Assembly (NCBI GenBank): GCA_937880065.1 | Contig: CALFMA010000205.1 | Location: 1-6,768 of the forward strand | Length of the DNA: 6,768 bases | Origin: an uncultured Ruminococcus sp. | GTDB taxonomy: Bacteria > Bacillota_A > Clostridia > Oscillospirales > Ruminococcaceae | Direction of reading: 5' to 3' | Part shown: positions 1 to 6,137 of the stretch, in pieces | How positions within the stretch are numbered: position 1 is the stretch's first letter | Layout of the letters: the number at the start of each line of letters is the position of its first letter | Position numbers and translations under genes: made by a program | The notes under the pieces: generated by a model | What the model saw: the letters and a program-made list of their open reading frames with translations, nothing else | Told to the model about the DNA's origin: nothing | Databases searched by the model: none

Positions 1-383
1 CAATCCTTTTCACTGGTGACGGCAGCTTCGGCATGAATCTCAACGAGCTTGCAACTGCCGCAGTTCAGAACAGCCCTCTTGTTATCGTTATTATGAATAA
101 CGGCGTTCTCGGTATGGTTCGCCAATGGCAGACGCTTTTCTTCAACAAGCACTACTCAAATACAACCCTCAACCGCCCCACAGATTTTGTAAAGCTTGCT
201 GAGGCTTTCGGCATAAAGGCTGCAAGGGCATTTACCGCTGAGGAACTGGAAAAGGCTGCTGCTGAGGCATTCTCCGAAAATCGCCCATATCTCATTGACT
301 GTGCTGTGGACTGCAACGAGTTTGTACTCCCCATGCTCCCCCCAGGCGGCTCAATTGACGATATTATCACGGAAATAAAGTGA
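1..383 (+). CDS. ilvB: Acetolactate synthase large (catalytic) subunit, C-terminal part (5' end outside window)
   Basis: Only the last 126 residues are in the window; the reading frame enters at base 3 and stops with TGA at 381-383. The protein is the thiamine-diphosphate enzyme that condenses two pyruvates to acetolactate, or pyruvate with 2-oxobutyrate, as the first common step of valine, leucine and isoleucine synthesis in the cytoplasm. The visible part is the end of the cofactor-binding domain. It opens with GDGSFGMN and closes the classic GDG-to-NN ThDP/Mg motif at VIVIMNNGVLGMV, followed by RQWQ, which lines the active-site channel in this family. The C-terminus MLPPGGSIDDII is also typical of IlvB. 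The regulatory subunit gene ilvN follows 10 bases later, as expected for an ilvBN pair. The wider ThDP superfamily shares the GDG-NN motif, but RQWQ, the C-terminus and the neighbours make this assignment firm. Confidence 0.96.
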   Translation, partial: ILFTGDGSFGMNLNELATAAVQNSPLVIVIMNNGVLGMVRQWQTLFFNKHYSNTTLNRPTDFVKLAEAFGIKAARAFTAEELEKAAAEAFSENRPYLIDCAVDCNEFVLPMLPPGGSIDDIITEIK

Positions 384-388
384 GGTGG
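382..388 (+). promoter_or_regulatory. Ribosome binding site of ilvN (decides the start)
   Basis: GAGGTGG lies 5 bases before the ATG at 394 and overlaps the ilvB stop codon. An in-frame GTG at 385 would lie inside this site and would add three residues that the IlvN family does not have, so ATG 394 is preferred. Overlap of the site with the ilvB stop suggests translational coupling (inference). Confidence 0.8.
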
Positions 389-393
389 ATTGT

Positions 394-894
394 ATGAATC
401 AGTATGTTATCGGTGCGATTGTTTCAAATATAAGCGGTGTGCTTAGCCGTGTATCGGGAATGTTTACACGCCGTGGCTTCAATATCGACTGCCTTACCGT
501 AGGCGAAACAGAATCTGCTGAATTTTCACGTATTACCGTTGTTTTCCACGGAGATGAGGACATCAAGGATAAAATCATAAAACAGCTTGAAAAGCTTCAC
601 GATGTAAAGGAAGTGGAGGTTCTTGACCCTCACGAAACAGTTATCCGTGAACTGCTTCTCATAAAGGTAAGGAATACTCCCCAAACAAGACAGGATATTA
701 TGACTGCCGTTGAGATTTTCCGTTCAAAAATTGTTGACTATTCACCAACGGCTCTTGTATGCGAGCTGACAGGCGAAACTTCAAAAATCAACGCATTTAT
801 CGACCTTATGAAACCCTATGGCATTATGGAAATGTGCCGTACAGGTATTGTTGCAATTGAAAGAGGCGATAATTGCCTTACGACTGAAAGATAA
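394..894 (+). CDS. ilvN: Acetolactate synthase small (regulatory) subunit
   Basis: A 166-residue protein of normal family length. It binds the IlvB catalytic subunit, raises its activity and carries valine feedback inhibition. The N-terminal ACT domain covers about residues 3-75: MNQYVIGAIVSNISGVLSRV, then RRGFNIDCLTVG. In E. coli IlvH the valine site uses Asn11, Gly14 and Asn29. With a one-residue offset, the equivalents here are Asn12, Gly15 and Asn30, so valine sensitivity is likely (inference). The C-terminal ALS-regulatory domain covers about 83-160 (RELLLIKV, then VEIFRSKIVDYSPTALVCELTG). The ATG at 394 is chosen over an in-frame GTG at 385 because GAGGTGG sits just before it. The gene follows ilvB by 10 bases and is almost surely co-transcribed with it. 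The symbol ilvH would be equally acceptable. Confidence 0.96.
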   Translation: MNQYVIGAIVSNISGVLSRVSGMFTRRGFNIDCLTVGETESAEFSRITVVFHGDEDIKDKIIKQLEKLHDVKEVEVLDPHETVIRELLLIKVRNTPQTRQDIMTAVEIFRSKIVDYSPTALVCELTGETSKINAFIDLMKPYGIMEMCRTGIVAIERGDNCLTTER

Positions 895-906
895 TTTTTA
901 ATTTTG

Positions 907-936
907 TTCCGAAATTTCGGGCGGATAATATTCGCC
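907..936 (+). repeat. Family A intergenic palindrome, copy 1
   Basis: Starts 12 bases after the ilvN stop. It begins TTCCGAAATTTCGG, containing the perfect 12-base palindrome CCGAAATTTCGG (909-920). It continues into a near-palindrome from GGCGG to TTCGCC (920-936) with one G-T wobble pair. Similar elements are at 5256-5287 and 5999-6034, also just after stop codons and in the same orientation. There is no T-run after the stem, so it does not look like an intrinsic terminator. Known function: none that I can name. Confidence 0.75.
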
Positions 937-945
937 TGATTACAA

Positions 946-994
946 GCCATTAGCTTTCGTTCTGTAATTATACTGACAGCTAAAAGAAACGGCT
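946..994 (+). repeat. Long direct repeat, copy 1 (37-base perfect core)
   Basis: Bases 950-986 are identical to 1042-1078 (37 of 37). Similarity runs outward from GCC at the left edge to ACGGCT at the right, giving units of 49 bases (946-994) and 50 bases (1038-1087). Each unit can fold as a hairpin: TTAGCT (950-955) pairs with AGCTAA (978-983), and AAGCC (944-948) with GGCTT (991-995). The two cores start 92 bases apart. Confidence 0.9.
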
Positions 995-1012
995 TACATA
1001 TTAAAACAGTTA

Positions 1013-1104
1013 AATAGCCATTAGCTTTCAGCTTTTAGCCTTTAGCTTTCGTTCTGTAATTATACTGACAGCTAAAAGCTAACGGCTGACGGCTAACAGC
1101 TTAA
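1013..1104 (+). repeat. Inverted pair of seven-base repeat arrays forming a long hairpin
   Basis: The left arm is five seven-base units (AATAGCC, ATTAGCT, TTCAGCT, TTTAGCC, TTTAGCT; 1013-1047). The right arm is five units (AGCTAAA, AGCTAAC, GGCTGAC, GGCTAAC, AGCTTAA; 1070-1104), separated by a 22-base loop (1048-1069). The arms pair in register: the innermost unit is a perfect 7/7 and the next three match at 5 of 7, with two further G-T wobbles. The third unit has TCAGC on the left and GCTGA on the right, so a base change in one arm is matched in the other. The outermost unit pairs poorly. It lies between ilvN and ilvC, ending 10 bases before the ilvC ribosome binding site. Confidence 0.8.
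1038..1087 (+). repeat. Long direct repeat, copy 2
   Basis: Second copy of the 946-994 unit, with the 37-base perfect core at 1042-1078. It forms the inner part and loop of the long seven-base-unit hairpin (1013-1104). Unlike copy 1 it has CTA instead of AA before ACGGCT, which keeps the seven-base register intact. Copy 1 looks like a shortened derivative, or copy 2 an expanded one. Confidence 0.9.
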
Positions 1105-1116
1105 ATATTATTTTAA

Positions 1117-2198
<1,082 letters not shown>

Positions 2199-2205
2199 GC
2201 AATAC

Positions 2206-2222
2206 CGCACAAATCTTGTGCG
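2206..2222 (+). repeat. Short hairpin after ilvC
   Basis: CGCACAA (2206-2212) and TTGTGCG (2216-2222) are perfect reverse complements around a three-base loop ATC. It is followed by AAAAAGC, not a T-run, so it does not read as a terminator for ilvC. On the other strand a T-run precedes the stem, which is also the wrong order for a terminator. Confidence 0.6.
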
Positions 2223-2241
2223 AAAAAGCACAAACACATTC

Positions 2242-2270
2242 TGTAGGGACGCGGTTGTGCCGTGTCCCTA
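2242..2270 (+). repeat. Family B hairpin (TGTAGGG type), copy 1
   Basis: Begins TGTAGGGACGCGG. An 11-pair stem runs from 2244 to 2254 against 2260 to 2270 (CCGTGTCCCTA), with one G-T pair and the loop TTGTG. A closely similar element is at 6057-6082, and a variant with a different core is at 4645-4675. The following bases TATATTTAT are AT-rich but not a T-run. A longer open frame from ATG 2197 runs through this element, which argues that the coding start is further downstream, at 2305. Confidence 0.75.
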
Positions 2271-2293
2271 TATTTATCAAATCATAAAATTAC

Positions 2294-2300
2294 AGGAGTT
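2294..2300 (+). promoter_or_regulatory. Ribosome binding site deciding the start of the 206-residue protein
   Basis: AGGAGTT ends 4 bases before ATG 2305. The earlier in-frame ATG at 2197 lies at the edge of the repeat array, has no such site, and would translate two hairpin repeats into protein. The short start is therefore preferred. Confidence 0.75.
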
Positions 2301-2304
2301 ATAT

Positions 2305-2925
2305 ATGGGATTTCTTGACATTTTAAAAAAGATTACAGATACTGCTTTAAACAGCAAGCCAACGGAAACAAAAACCGCTTCAAATCCACAGAATACAACA
2401 AAAAAGCCTGCTCCCACATTAAAAACACCGCAGGAAATTGTTGAATCGGGCAATACACCGCCGAAATCCCCTTTTCTCCATAAAGATGAATTCGGAGATA
2501 AAGAATACTCCTTTATGATTTCGGGAGATTTTATTGAATTCAACAGCCATTGTGAAGTTATGCCGTCTTTTCAGTATGAACCTTTCAATGACGATGATTA
2601 CACGGGATATAACGAACTATTGCCTATAATCGGCATTGGTCCGAATGACGATATTTATTGTGCTGTTGAAGAATATGAGGAAAACGGCACTCTCCCCGAT
2701 GAAAACTATGAGGAATGTGACAGCGAATATTTCGCTTTCAGATGCAGTTTCAAAGCTTACAACCGTAAATATTATGCTTACGGTTTCAGAAGTAATACTG
2801 CAAGAGAGCTTGAAATGCTCAGCGTTGATTATCTTCCCGATATTGAGGGAACTCCCCTTGAAAATAAGCTTAAAGCGGCTCTTGATGAAATCGCTTTATC
2901 TTATTCCGAAAACACTATGAATTAA
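2305..2925 (+). CDS. Unrecognised acidic protein inserted between ilvC and ilvD
   Basis: A 206-residue protein that I do not recognise. The N-terminus MGFLDILKKITDTAL could form a short amphipathic helix. Residues 17-58 are a low-complexity linker rich in Thr, Pro, Lys and Asn. From about 62 a compact domain appears likely, rich in acidic and aromatic residues (YSFMISGDFIEF, FNDDDYTGYNELLPIIG, EECDSEYFAFRCSFKAYN, YYAYGFRS). It ends with a helical stretch (LENKLKAALDEIALSY). There is no signal peptide or membrane span, so it is presumably cytoplasmic. AGGAGTT before ATG 2305 sets the start. The stop is only 18 bases from the ilvD ATG, so the two genes are probably co-transcribed. The alternating strand pattern of the second half resembles small immunity or scaffold domains, but that is only an impression. 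It is not a known pathway enzyme. Confidence 0.8.
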   Translation: MGFLDILKKITDTALNSKPTETKTASNPQNTTKKPAPTLKTPQEIVESGNTPPKSPFLHKDEFGDKEYSFMISGDFIEFNSHCEVMPSFQYEPFNDDDYTGYNELLPIIGIGPNDDIYCAVEEYEENGTLPDENYEECDSEYFAFRCSFKAYNRKYYAYGFRSNTARELEMLSVDYLPDIEGTPLENKLKAALDEIALSYSENTMN

Positions 2926-2943
2926 TGAGGTGAAAAAGAAACT

Positions 2944-4605
2944 ATGAATGAAAATTTTTTCTGTAATGGTGTAGAAAAAGCTCCACAGCGTTCACTTTTC
3001 AACGCTCTTGGAATGACAAAAGAGGAAATGAAACGCCCCCTCGTTGGTATCGTTTCTTCCTATAACGAAATTGTGCCGGGGCATATGAATATCGACAAAA
3101 TCGTTGAGGCTGTAAAGCTTGGCGTAGCTATGGGCGGCGGTACTCCTGTTGTATTCCCTGCAATTGCTGTTTGTGACGGTATCGCTATGGGACATCAGGG
3201 TATGAAATACTCCCTTGTAACCCGTGACCTTATTGCCGATTCTACTGAATGTATGGCTCTTGCACATCACTTTGACGCTCTTGTTATGGTTCCCAACTGC
3301 GACAAGAATGTTCCTGGACTTCTTATGGCTGCGGCTCGTCTTAATATCCCAACTATTTTCGTAAGCGGCGGCCCTATGCTTGCAGGTCACGTAAAGGGCA
3401 AAAAGACGTCCCTTTCCTCTATGTTTGAAGCTGTAGGCTCATACACAGCAGGCAAAATGTCAGTTGAAGATGTTGAAGAATACGAAAACAGCGCTTGCCC
3501 CACCTGCGGTTCATGCTCGGGTATGTATACCGCAAACTCTATGAACTGTCTTACAGAAGTTCTCGGTATGGGATTAAAGGGCAACGGCACAATTCCTGCT
3601 GTTTACTCCGACAGAATCAAGCTTGCTAAAATGGCAGGTATGCAGGTTATGGAGCTTTACAGACAGAATATCCGCCCACTTGACATCATGACAGAAAAGG
3701 CTTTCATTAACGCTCTTACTGCTGATATGGCACTTGGCTGTTCAACTAACAGTATGCTCCACCTCCCTGCTATCGCTAATGAGTGCGGTGTAAATATCAA
3801 TCTCGACATTGCCAATGAAATAAGTGCAAGAACTCCCAATCTCTGCCACCTTGCCCCCGCAGGTCATACCTATATGGAGGATTTGAACGAGGCTGGCGGT
3901 GTTTATGCAGTTCTCAATGAGCTTTCAAAGAAAAATCTCCTCAATCTCGACTGTATGACAGTTACAGGAAAGACTGTAGGCGAGAATATCTCAGGCTGTA
4001 TCAATAAGGATACAGAAACTATCCGCCCCATTGACAATCCCTACAGTGAAACAGGCGGAATTGCTGTTCTCCGTGGCAATCTTGCTCCCGACGGCTGTGT
4101 TGTAAAGAGAAGCGCTGTTGCTCCCGAAATGCTTTCACACAAGGGTACTGCACGTGTATTCAACAGCGAGGAAGAAGCTATAAAGGTTATCTACGAGGGC
4201 GGTATCAAGGCAGGCGATGTTGTTGTTATCCGCTACGAAGGCCCTGCAGGCGGTCCCGGTATGCGTGAAATGCTCTCACCTACATCCGCTATTCAGGGAG
4301 CAGGTCTTGGTTCATCTGTTGCTCTTATCACAGACGGACGTTTCAGCGGTGCTACCCGTGGTGCGGCTATCGGTCACGTATCTCCCGAAGCTGTAAACGG
4401 CGGTACTATCGCTTATGTAAAGGACGGCGATATTATTTCTATCGACATTCCCAACTACTCAATTAATCTCGAAATCTCCGATGAAGAACTGGCAGAGCGT
4501 AAAAAGACTATGCCTATTCTCAGAAAAGAAAATATCACAGGCTACCTCAAACGCTATGCACAGCAGGTTTCCTCTGCTGATAAGGGTGCGATAATTAATA
4601 AATAA
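2944..4605 (+). CDS. ilvD: Dihydroxy-acid dehydratase
   Basis: A 553-residue iron-sulfur enzyme of normal length. It removes water from 2,3-dihydroxyisovalerate or 2,3-dihydroxy-3-methylvalerate to give the 2-oxo acid, third common step. Signature motifs are present: [11 protein letters not shown] from 77, NCDKNVPG with Cys119, [20 protein letters not shown] from 184 with Cys185, Cys188 and Cys191, [14 protein letters not shown] from 430, and TDGRFSG from 463. At the position where the [2Fe-2S] type enzymes have a cysteine after Pro (PCN), this protein has PGH (45-47), as E. coli IlvD does. A labile [4Fe-4S] cluster is therefore the likelier form, fitting an anaerobe (inference). GAGGTGA (2927-2933) precedes the ATG by 10 bases and nearly touches the upstream gene's stop. 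Edd, the related phosphogluconate dehydratase, is unlikely given the IlvD-type motifs and the context. Confidence 0.97.
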   Translation: MNENFFCNGVEKAPQRSLFNALGMTKEEMKRPLVGIVSSYNEIVPGHMNIDKIVEAVKLGVAMGGGTPVVFPAIAVCDGIAMGHQGMKYSLVTRDLIADSTECMALAHHFDALVMVPNCDKNVPGLLMAAARLNIPTIFVSGGPMLAGHVKGKKTSLSSMFEAVGSYTAGKMSVEDVEEYENSACPTCGSCSGMYTANSMNCLTEVLGMGLKGNGTIPAVYSDRIKLAKMAGMQVMELYRQNIRPLDIMTEKAFINALTADMALGCSTNSMLHLPAIANECGVNINLDIANEISARTPNLCHLAPAGHTYMEDLNEAGGVYAVLNELSKKNLLNLDCMTVTGKTVGENISGCINKDTETIRPIDNPYSETGGIAVLRGNLAPDGCVVKRSAVAPEMLSHKGTARVFNSEEEAIKVIYEGGIKAGDVVVIRYEGPAGGPGMREMLSPTSAIQGAGLGSSVALITDGRFSGATRGAAIGHVSPEAVNGGTIAYVKDGDIISIDIPNYSINLEISDEELAERKKTMPILRKENITGYLKRYAQQVSSADKGAIINK

Positions 4606-4608
4606 TTG

Positions 4609-4643
4609 TTGAGCTTTTAGCTATTAGCTGTTAGACTTTAGCT
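4609..4643 (+). repeat. Seven-base tandem array (TTTAGCT type) after ilvD
   Basis: Five units in register: TTGAGCT, TTTAGCT, ATTAGCT, GTTAGAC, TTTAGCT. It begins 4 bases after the ilvD stop. The units match those in the left arm of the 1013-1104 hairpin, but no facing right arm is present here. Instead the array runs directly into a TGTAGGGG hairpin. Confidence 0.8.
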
Positions 4644-4644
4644 T

Positions 4645-4675
4645 TGTAGGGGCTGCCTTTGGCAGTCCGCCTACA
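4645..4675 (+). repeat. Family B hairpin (TGTAGGG type), variant core
   Basis: Outer arms TGTAGG (4645-4650) and CCTACA (4670-4675) enclose an inner stem CTGCC/GGCAG (4653-4657 and 4661-4665) with loop TTT. GG/CC pairs lie between them, with small bulges at 4666 and 4669. It shares the TGTAGGG edge with the elements at 2242-2270 and 6057-6082, but its core is different. No T-run follows; the next bases are GAATTATTG. A weak termination role cannot be excluded. Confidence 0.7.
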
Positions 4676-4686
4676 GAATTATTGAA

Positions 4687-4714
4687 TTTACATACATAAC
4701 GTGCCATATAAGAT
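4687..4714 (+). promoter_or_regulatory. Possible sigma-A-type promoter before the SUKH gene
   Basis: TTTACA (4687-4692, 5 of 6 to the -35 consensus) and TAAGAT (4709-4714, 4 of 6 to the -10 consensus) are 16 bases apart in an AT-rich stretch. The ATG at 4737 lies 23 bases past the -10. An alternative pairing is TTGAAT (4682-4687) with TATAAG (4707-4712), 19 bases apart. AT-rich DNA throws up such matches by chance, so this is only a candidate. Confidence 0.3.
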
Positions 4715-4736
4715 ATAAGCAAAAAGGTGAATTATA

Positions 4737-5249
4737 ATGAATCAAATTGGACACAGTTTAAAAGAAGAAATTGAAATTATAAAGCTTTTAGCCGATAAAT
4801 ACTCCGATGACATTGATATTGATTTATATGAACCCGAAAATATAGAAACAATCAATTCATTTGAACAAAGTACAGGAGTATCATTGCCTGATGAACTTAA
4901 AGAATTTTATCAGCTGATTGGCGGCTTTGACAGTTTAATGGCATATATGCAGATGTGGAATCTGGAAGATATTAAAGAACGCTATCACGAAGGTTACTGC
5001 GACTGGATAGAAGAAGGCGACAGCGATAAATATATAGTGTTAGGCTCAACAGGCGGCGGTGAATATCTTCTTATGGAAAAAGCAACCGGTAATTATCTCC
5101 GCTACGGCGATGAGGGAGAGGTTATGAATATCCCCTCAATCAAGGATTTAATGTGCTGGAATATTGACAGTATGTATGAACAAGTTTCGGGTTTTGAGGA
5201 AGATGATACAATCAATAATTATCTTCAAAGAAATTCAGACCGTTTATAA
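4737..5249 (+). CDS. SUKH / SMI1-KNR4 family protein (possible orphan immunity protein)
   Basis: A 170-residue cytoplasmic protein with no signal peptide. It shows the SUKH hallmark from about residue 36: IETINSFEQSTGVSLPDELK, then EFYQLIGGFD. This is the family's pattern of a helix, LP, an aromatic residue and a GG turn. MWNLEDIKERY follows at 73-83, then strands YIVLGSTGGGEYLLMEKATG and YLRYGDEGEVM. In bacteria, SUKH proteins are best known as immunity proteins of contact-dependent and polymorphic toxin systems, and they bind nuclease or deaminase toxin domains; other members have scaffold-like roles. No toxin gene is in the window, so any immunity role is inference. AAGGTGA (4724-4730) lies 6 bases before the ATG. 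Lysine is coded AAA in 6 of 8 cases, the reverse of ilvC, which may reflect different origin or expression. Confidence 0.85.
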   Translation: MNQIGHSLKEEIEIIKLLADKYSDDIDIDLYEPENIETINSFEQSTGVSLPDELKEFYQLIGGFDSLMAYMQMWNLEDIKERYHEGYCDWIEEGDSDKYIVLGSTGGGEYLLMEKATGNYLRYGDEGEVMNIPSIKDLMCWNIDSMYEQVSGFEEDDTINNYLQRNSDRL

Positions 5250-5255
5250 AATATA

Positions 5256-5287
5256 TTCCGAAATTGCGGGCGAATATTATTCGCCCG
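5256..5287 (+). repeat. Family A intergenic palindrome, copy 2
   Basis: Starts TTCCGAAATTGCGGGCG, 6 bases after the SUKH gene's stop. Bases 5267-5276 (CGGGCGAATA) and 5278-5287 (TATTCGCCCG) are perfect reverse complements around one central base. This is the best-formed hairpin core of the three copies. The bases after it, ATATATAAAAC, hold no T-run. The ribosome binding site of the next gene begins 11 bases on. Confidence 0.8.
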
Positions 5288-5312
5288 ATATATAAAACAG
5301 GAGAAATTTGTT

Positions 5313-5993
5313 ATGAATAATGTTTTTGAAATTGACAATGGAATATTGATAAAATATCATGGCGAAGATGACGAAGTTATTGTTCCTGACGGTGTTATCA
5401 AAATCGGTAGTGAGGCATTCGAGAATAATGAAAATCTGCGTAGCATTGATTTATCGGAAAGCGTGGTAAGCATAGGGAGATTTGCTTTTTTCGGATGCAA
5501 AAGCCTGGTATCTGTCAATCTTCCAAACAGTCTTAAAACTATTGAGGAAAAGGCTTTTCGTGATTGTACAAATTTATTTGATATAACTCTGCCAAATGGT
5601 ATCACCAATATTGAAAGTGATATGCTTGACTTTTGTGATAATTTGGAAGAAATCACAATATATGGCGAGGTTTTTACTTTAGAAGATATTATTGATGAAT
5701 ACGACTGGAGCGAAATTGCCGAAGACTATGATATAGATGAAGATGAAATCTGTAATCTAACCATAGCCGTTCACAACACATTGGTTGAAGATTTATTAAA
5801 ACTCCTCATCAATGGCGATTTTGATAAGTTGTATATGCCCGAAGATCTACGTTATGAAATTATTGCAAATGTGCTTAAACATAAGCCTGCAAACATTAAT
5901 TTTCTGAAAATGGCGAAAGAACATATTACAGAATTAACACCGTATCTGACAGAAAATCCAGAAGTTATTCAATATATTAACGAAAATATTTGA
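5313..5993 (+). CDS. BspA-type leucine-rich-repeat (LRR_5) protein, cytoplasmic
   Basis: A 226-residue protein. After a short N-terminal cap (VFEIDNGILIKYHGEDDEVI), four tandem repeats of exactly 23 residues occupy 25-47, 48-70, 71-93 and 94-116. The pattern is PxxVxxIxxxAFxxCxxLxxIxL, the LRR_5 signature. Residues 117-150 are strongly acidic (IIDEYDWSEIAEDYDIDEDE). Residues 151-226 look all-helical and resemble no domain I can name. BspA-like LRR proteins are often secreted adhesins, but this one has no signal peptide, membrane span or cell-wall anchor. A cytoplasmic binding role is thus more likely (inference). AGGAGA (5299-5304) lies 8 bases before the ATG. It follows the SUKH gene by 63 bases with a family A palindrome between. 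Lysine codons are mostly AAA, unlike ilvC. Its specific partner is unknown. Confidence 0.88.
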   Translation: MNNVFEIDNGILIKYHGEDDEVIVPDGVIKIGSEAFENNENLRSIDLSESVVSIGRFAFFGCKSLVSVNLPNSLKTIEEKAFRDCTNLFDITLPNGITNIESDMLDFCDNLEEITIYGEVFTLEDIIDEYDWSEIAEDYDIDEDEICNLTIAVHNTLVEDLLKLLINGDFDKLYMPEDLRYEIIANVLKHKPANINFLKMAKEHITELTPYLTENPEVIQYINENI

Positions 5994-5998
5994 TTTCG

Positions 5999-6034
5999 TT
6001 CCGAAATTGCAGGCGAATATTATCCGCCCCTACA
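5999..6034 (+). repeat. Family A intergenic palindrome, copy 3, with TGTAGGGG edge
   Basis: Starts TTCCGAAATTGCAGGCG, 5 bases after the LRR gene's stop. The core 6012-6028 (GGCGAATA to TATCCGCC) pairs with one A-C mismatch. Its right edge reads CCCCTACA (6027-6034), the reverse complement of the TGTAGGGG that opens the family B hairpins. This ties the two families together structurally. Confidence 0.75.
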
Positions 6035-6056
6035 AAAACAACATAAAACAGCCATT

Positions 6057-6082
6057 TGTAGGGACACGGCGTGCCGTGTCCG
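6057..6082 (+). repeat. Family B hairpin (TGTAGGG type), copy 3
   Basis: Begins TGTAGGGACACGG. Arms GGACACGGC (6062-6070) and GCCGTGTCC (6073-6081) are perfect reverse complements with two bases between. Allowing a realistic four-base loop, the stem is 8 pairs. It is nearly the same sequence as the 2242-2270 element. TGTAGGG at 6057-6063 also faces CCCTACA at 6028-6034 across 22 bases, so this copy and family A copy 3 form a composite inverted pair. Confidence 0.75.
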
Positions 6083-6137
6083 ATGTAAAACGTGTTATAT
6101 AAACACAACCTATTCCCCAAGAAAAGAGGTTTTTACA

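Noticed and set aside
940..974. Promoter using TATACT (969-974) inside the direct repeat
   Set aside because: The -10 match is fair but no -35 lies at proper spacing: TTAGCT is 13 bases away and TTACAA is 23.
946..1078. CRISPR array
   Set aside because: Only two copies of the 37-base repeat, a single spacer-like interval that itself holds related repeats, and no cas genes.
2206..2275. Intrinsic terminator after ilvC
   Set aside because: Both hairpins are followed by A-rich or mixed AT sequence rather than a T-run.
2944..2970. CodY-type operator near the ilvD start
   Set aside because: The AT-rich AAAATTTTTTCTG run lacks the symmetric AATTTTC-GAAAATT pattern.
2992..3390. Minus-strand open frames inside ilvD, ilvC and other genes
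   Set aside because: They are antisense shadows of strong coding genes, with composition that resembles no real protein and no family motif.
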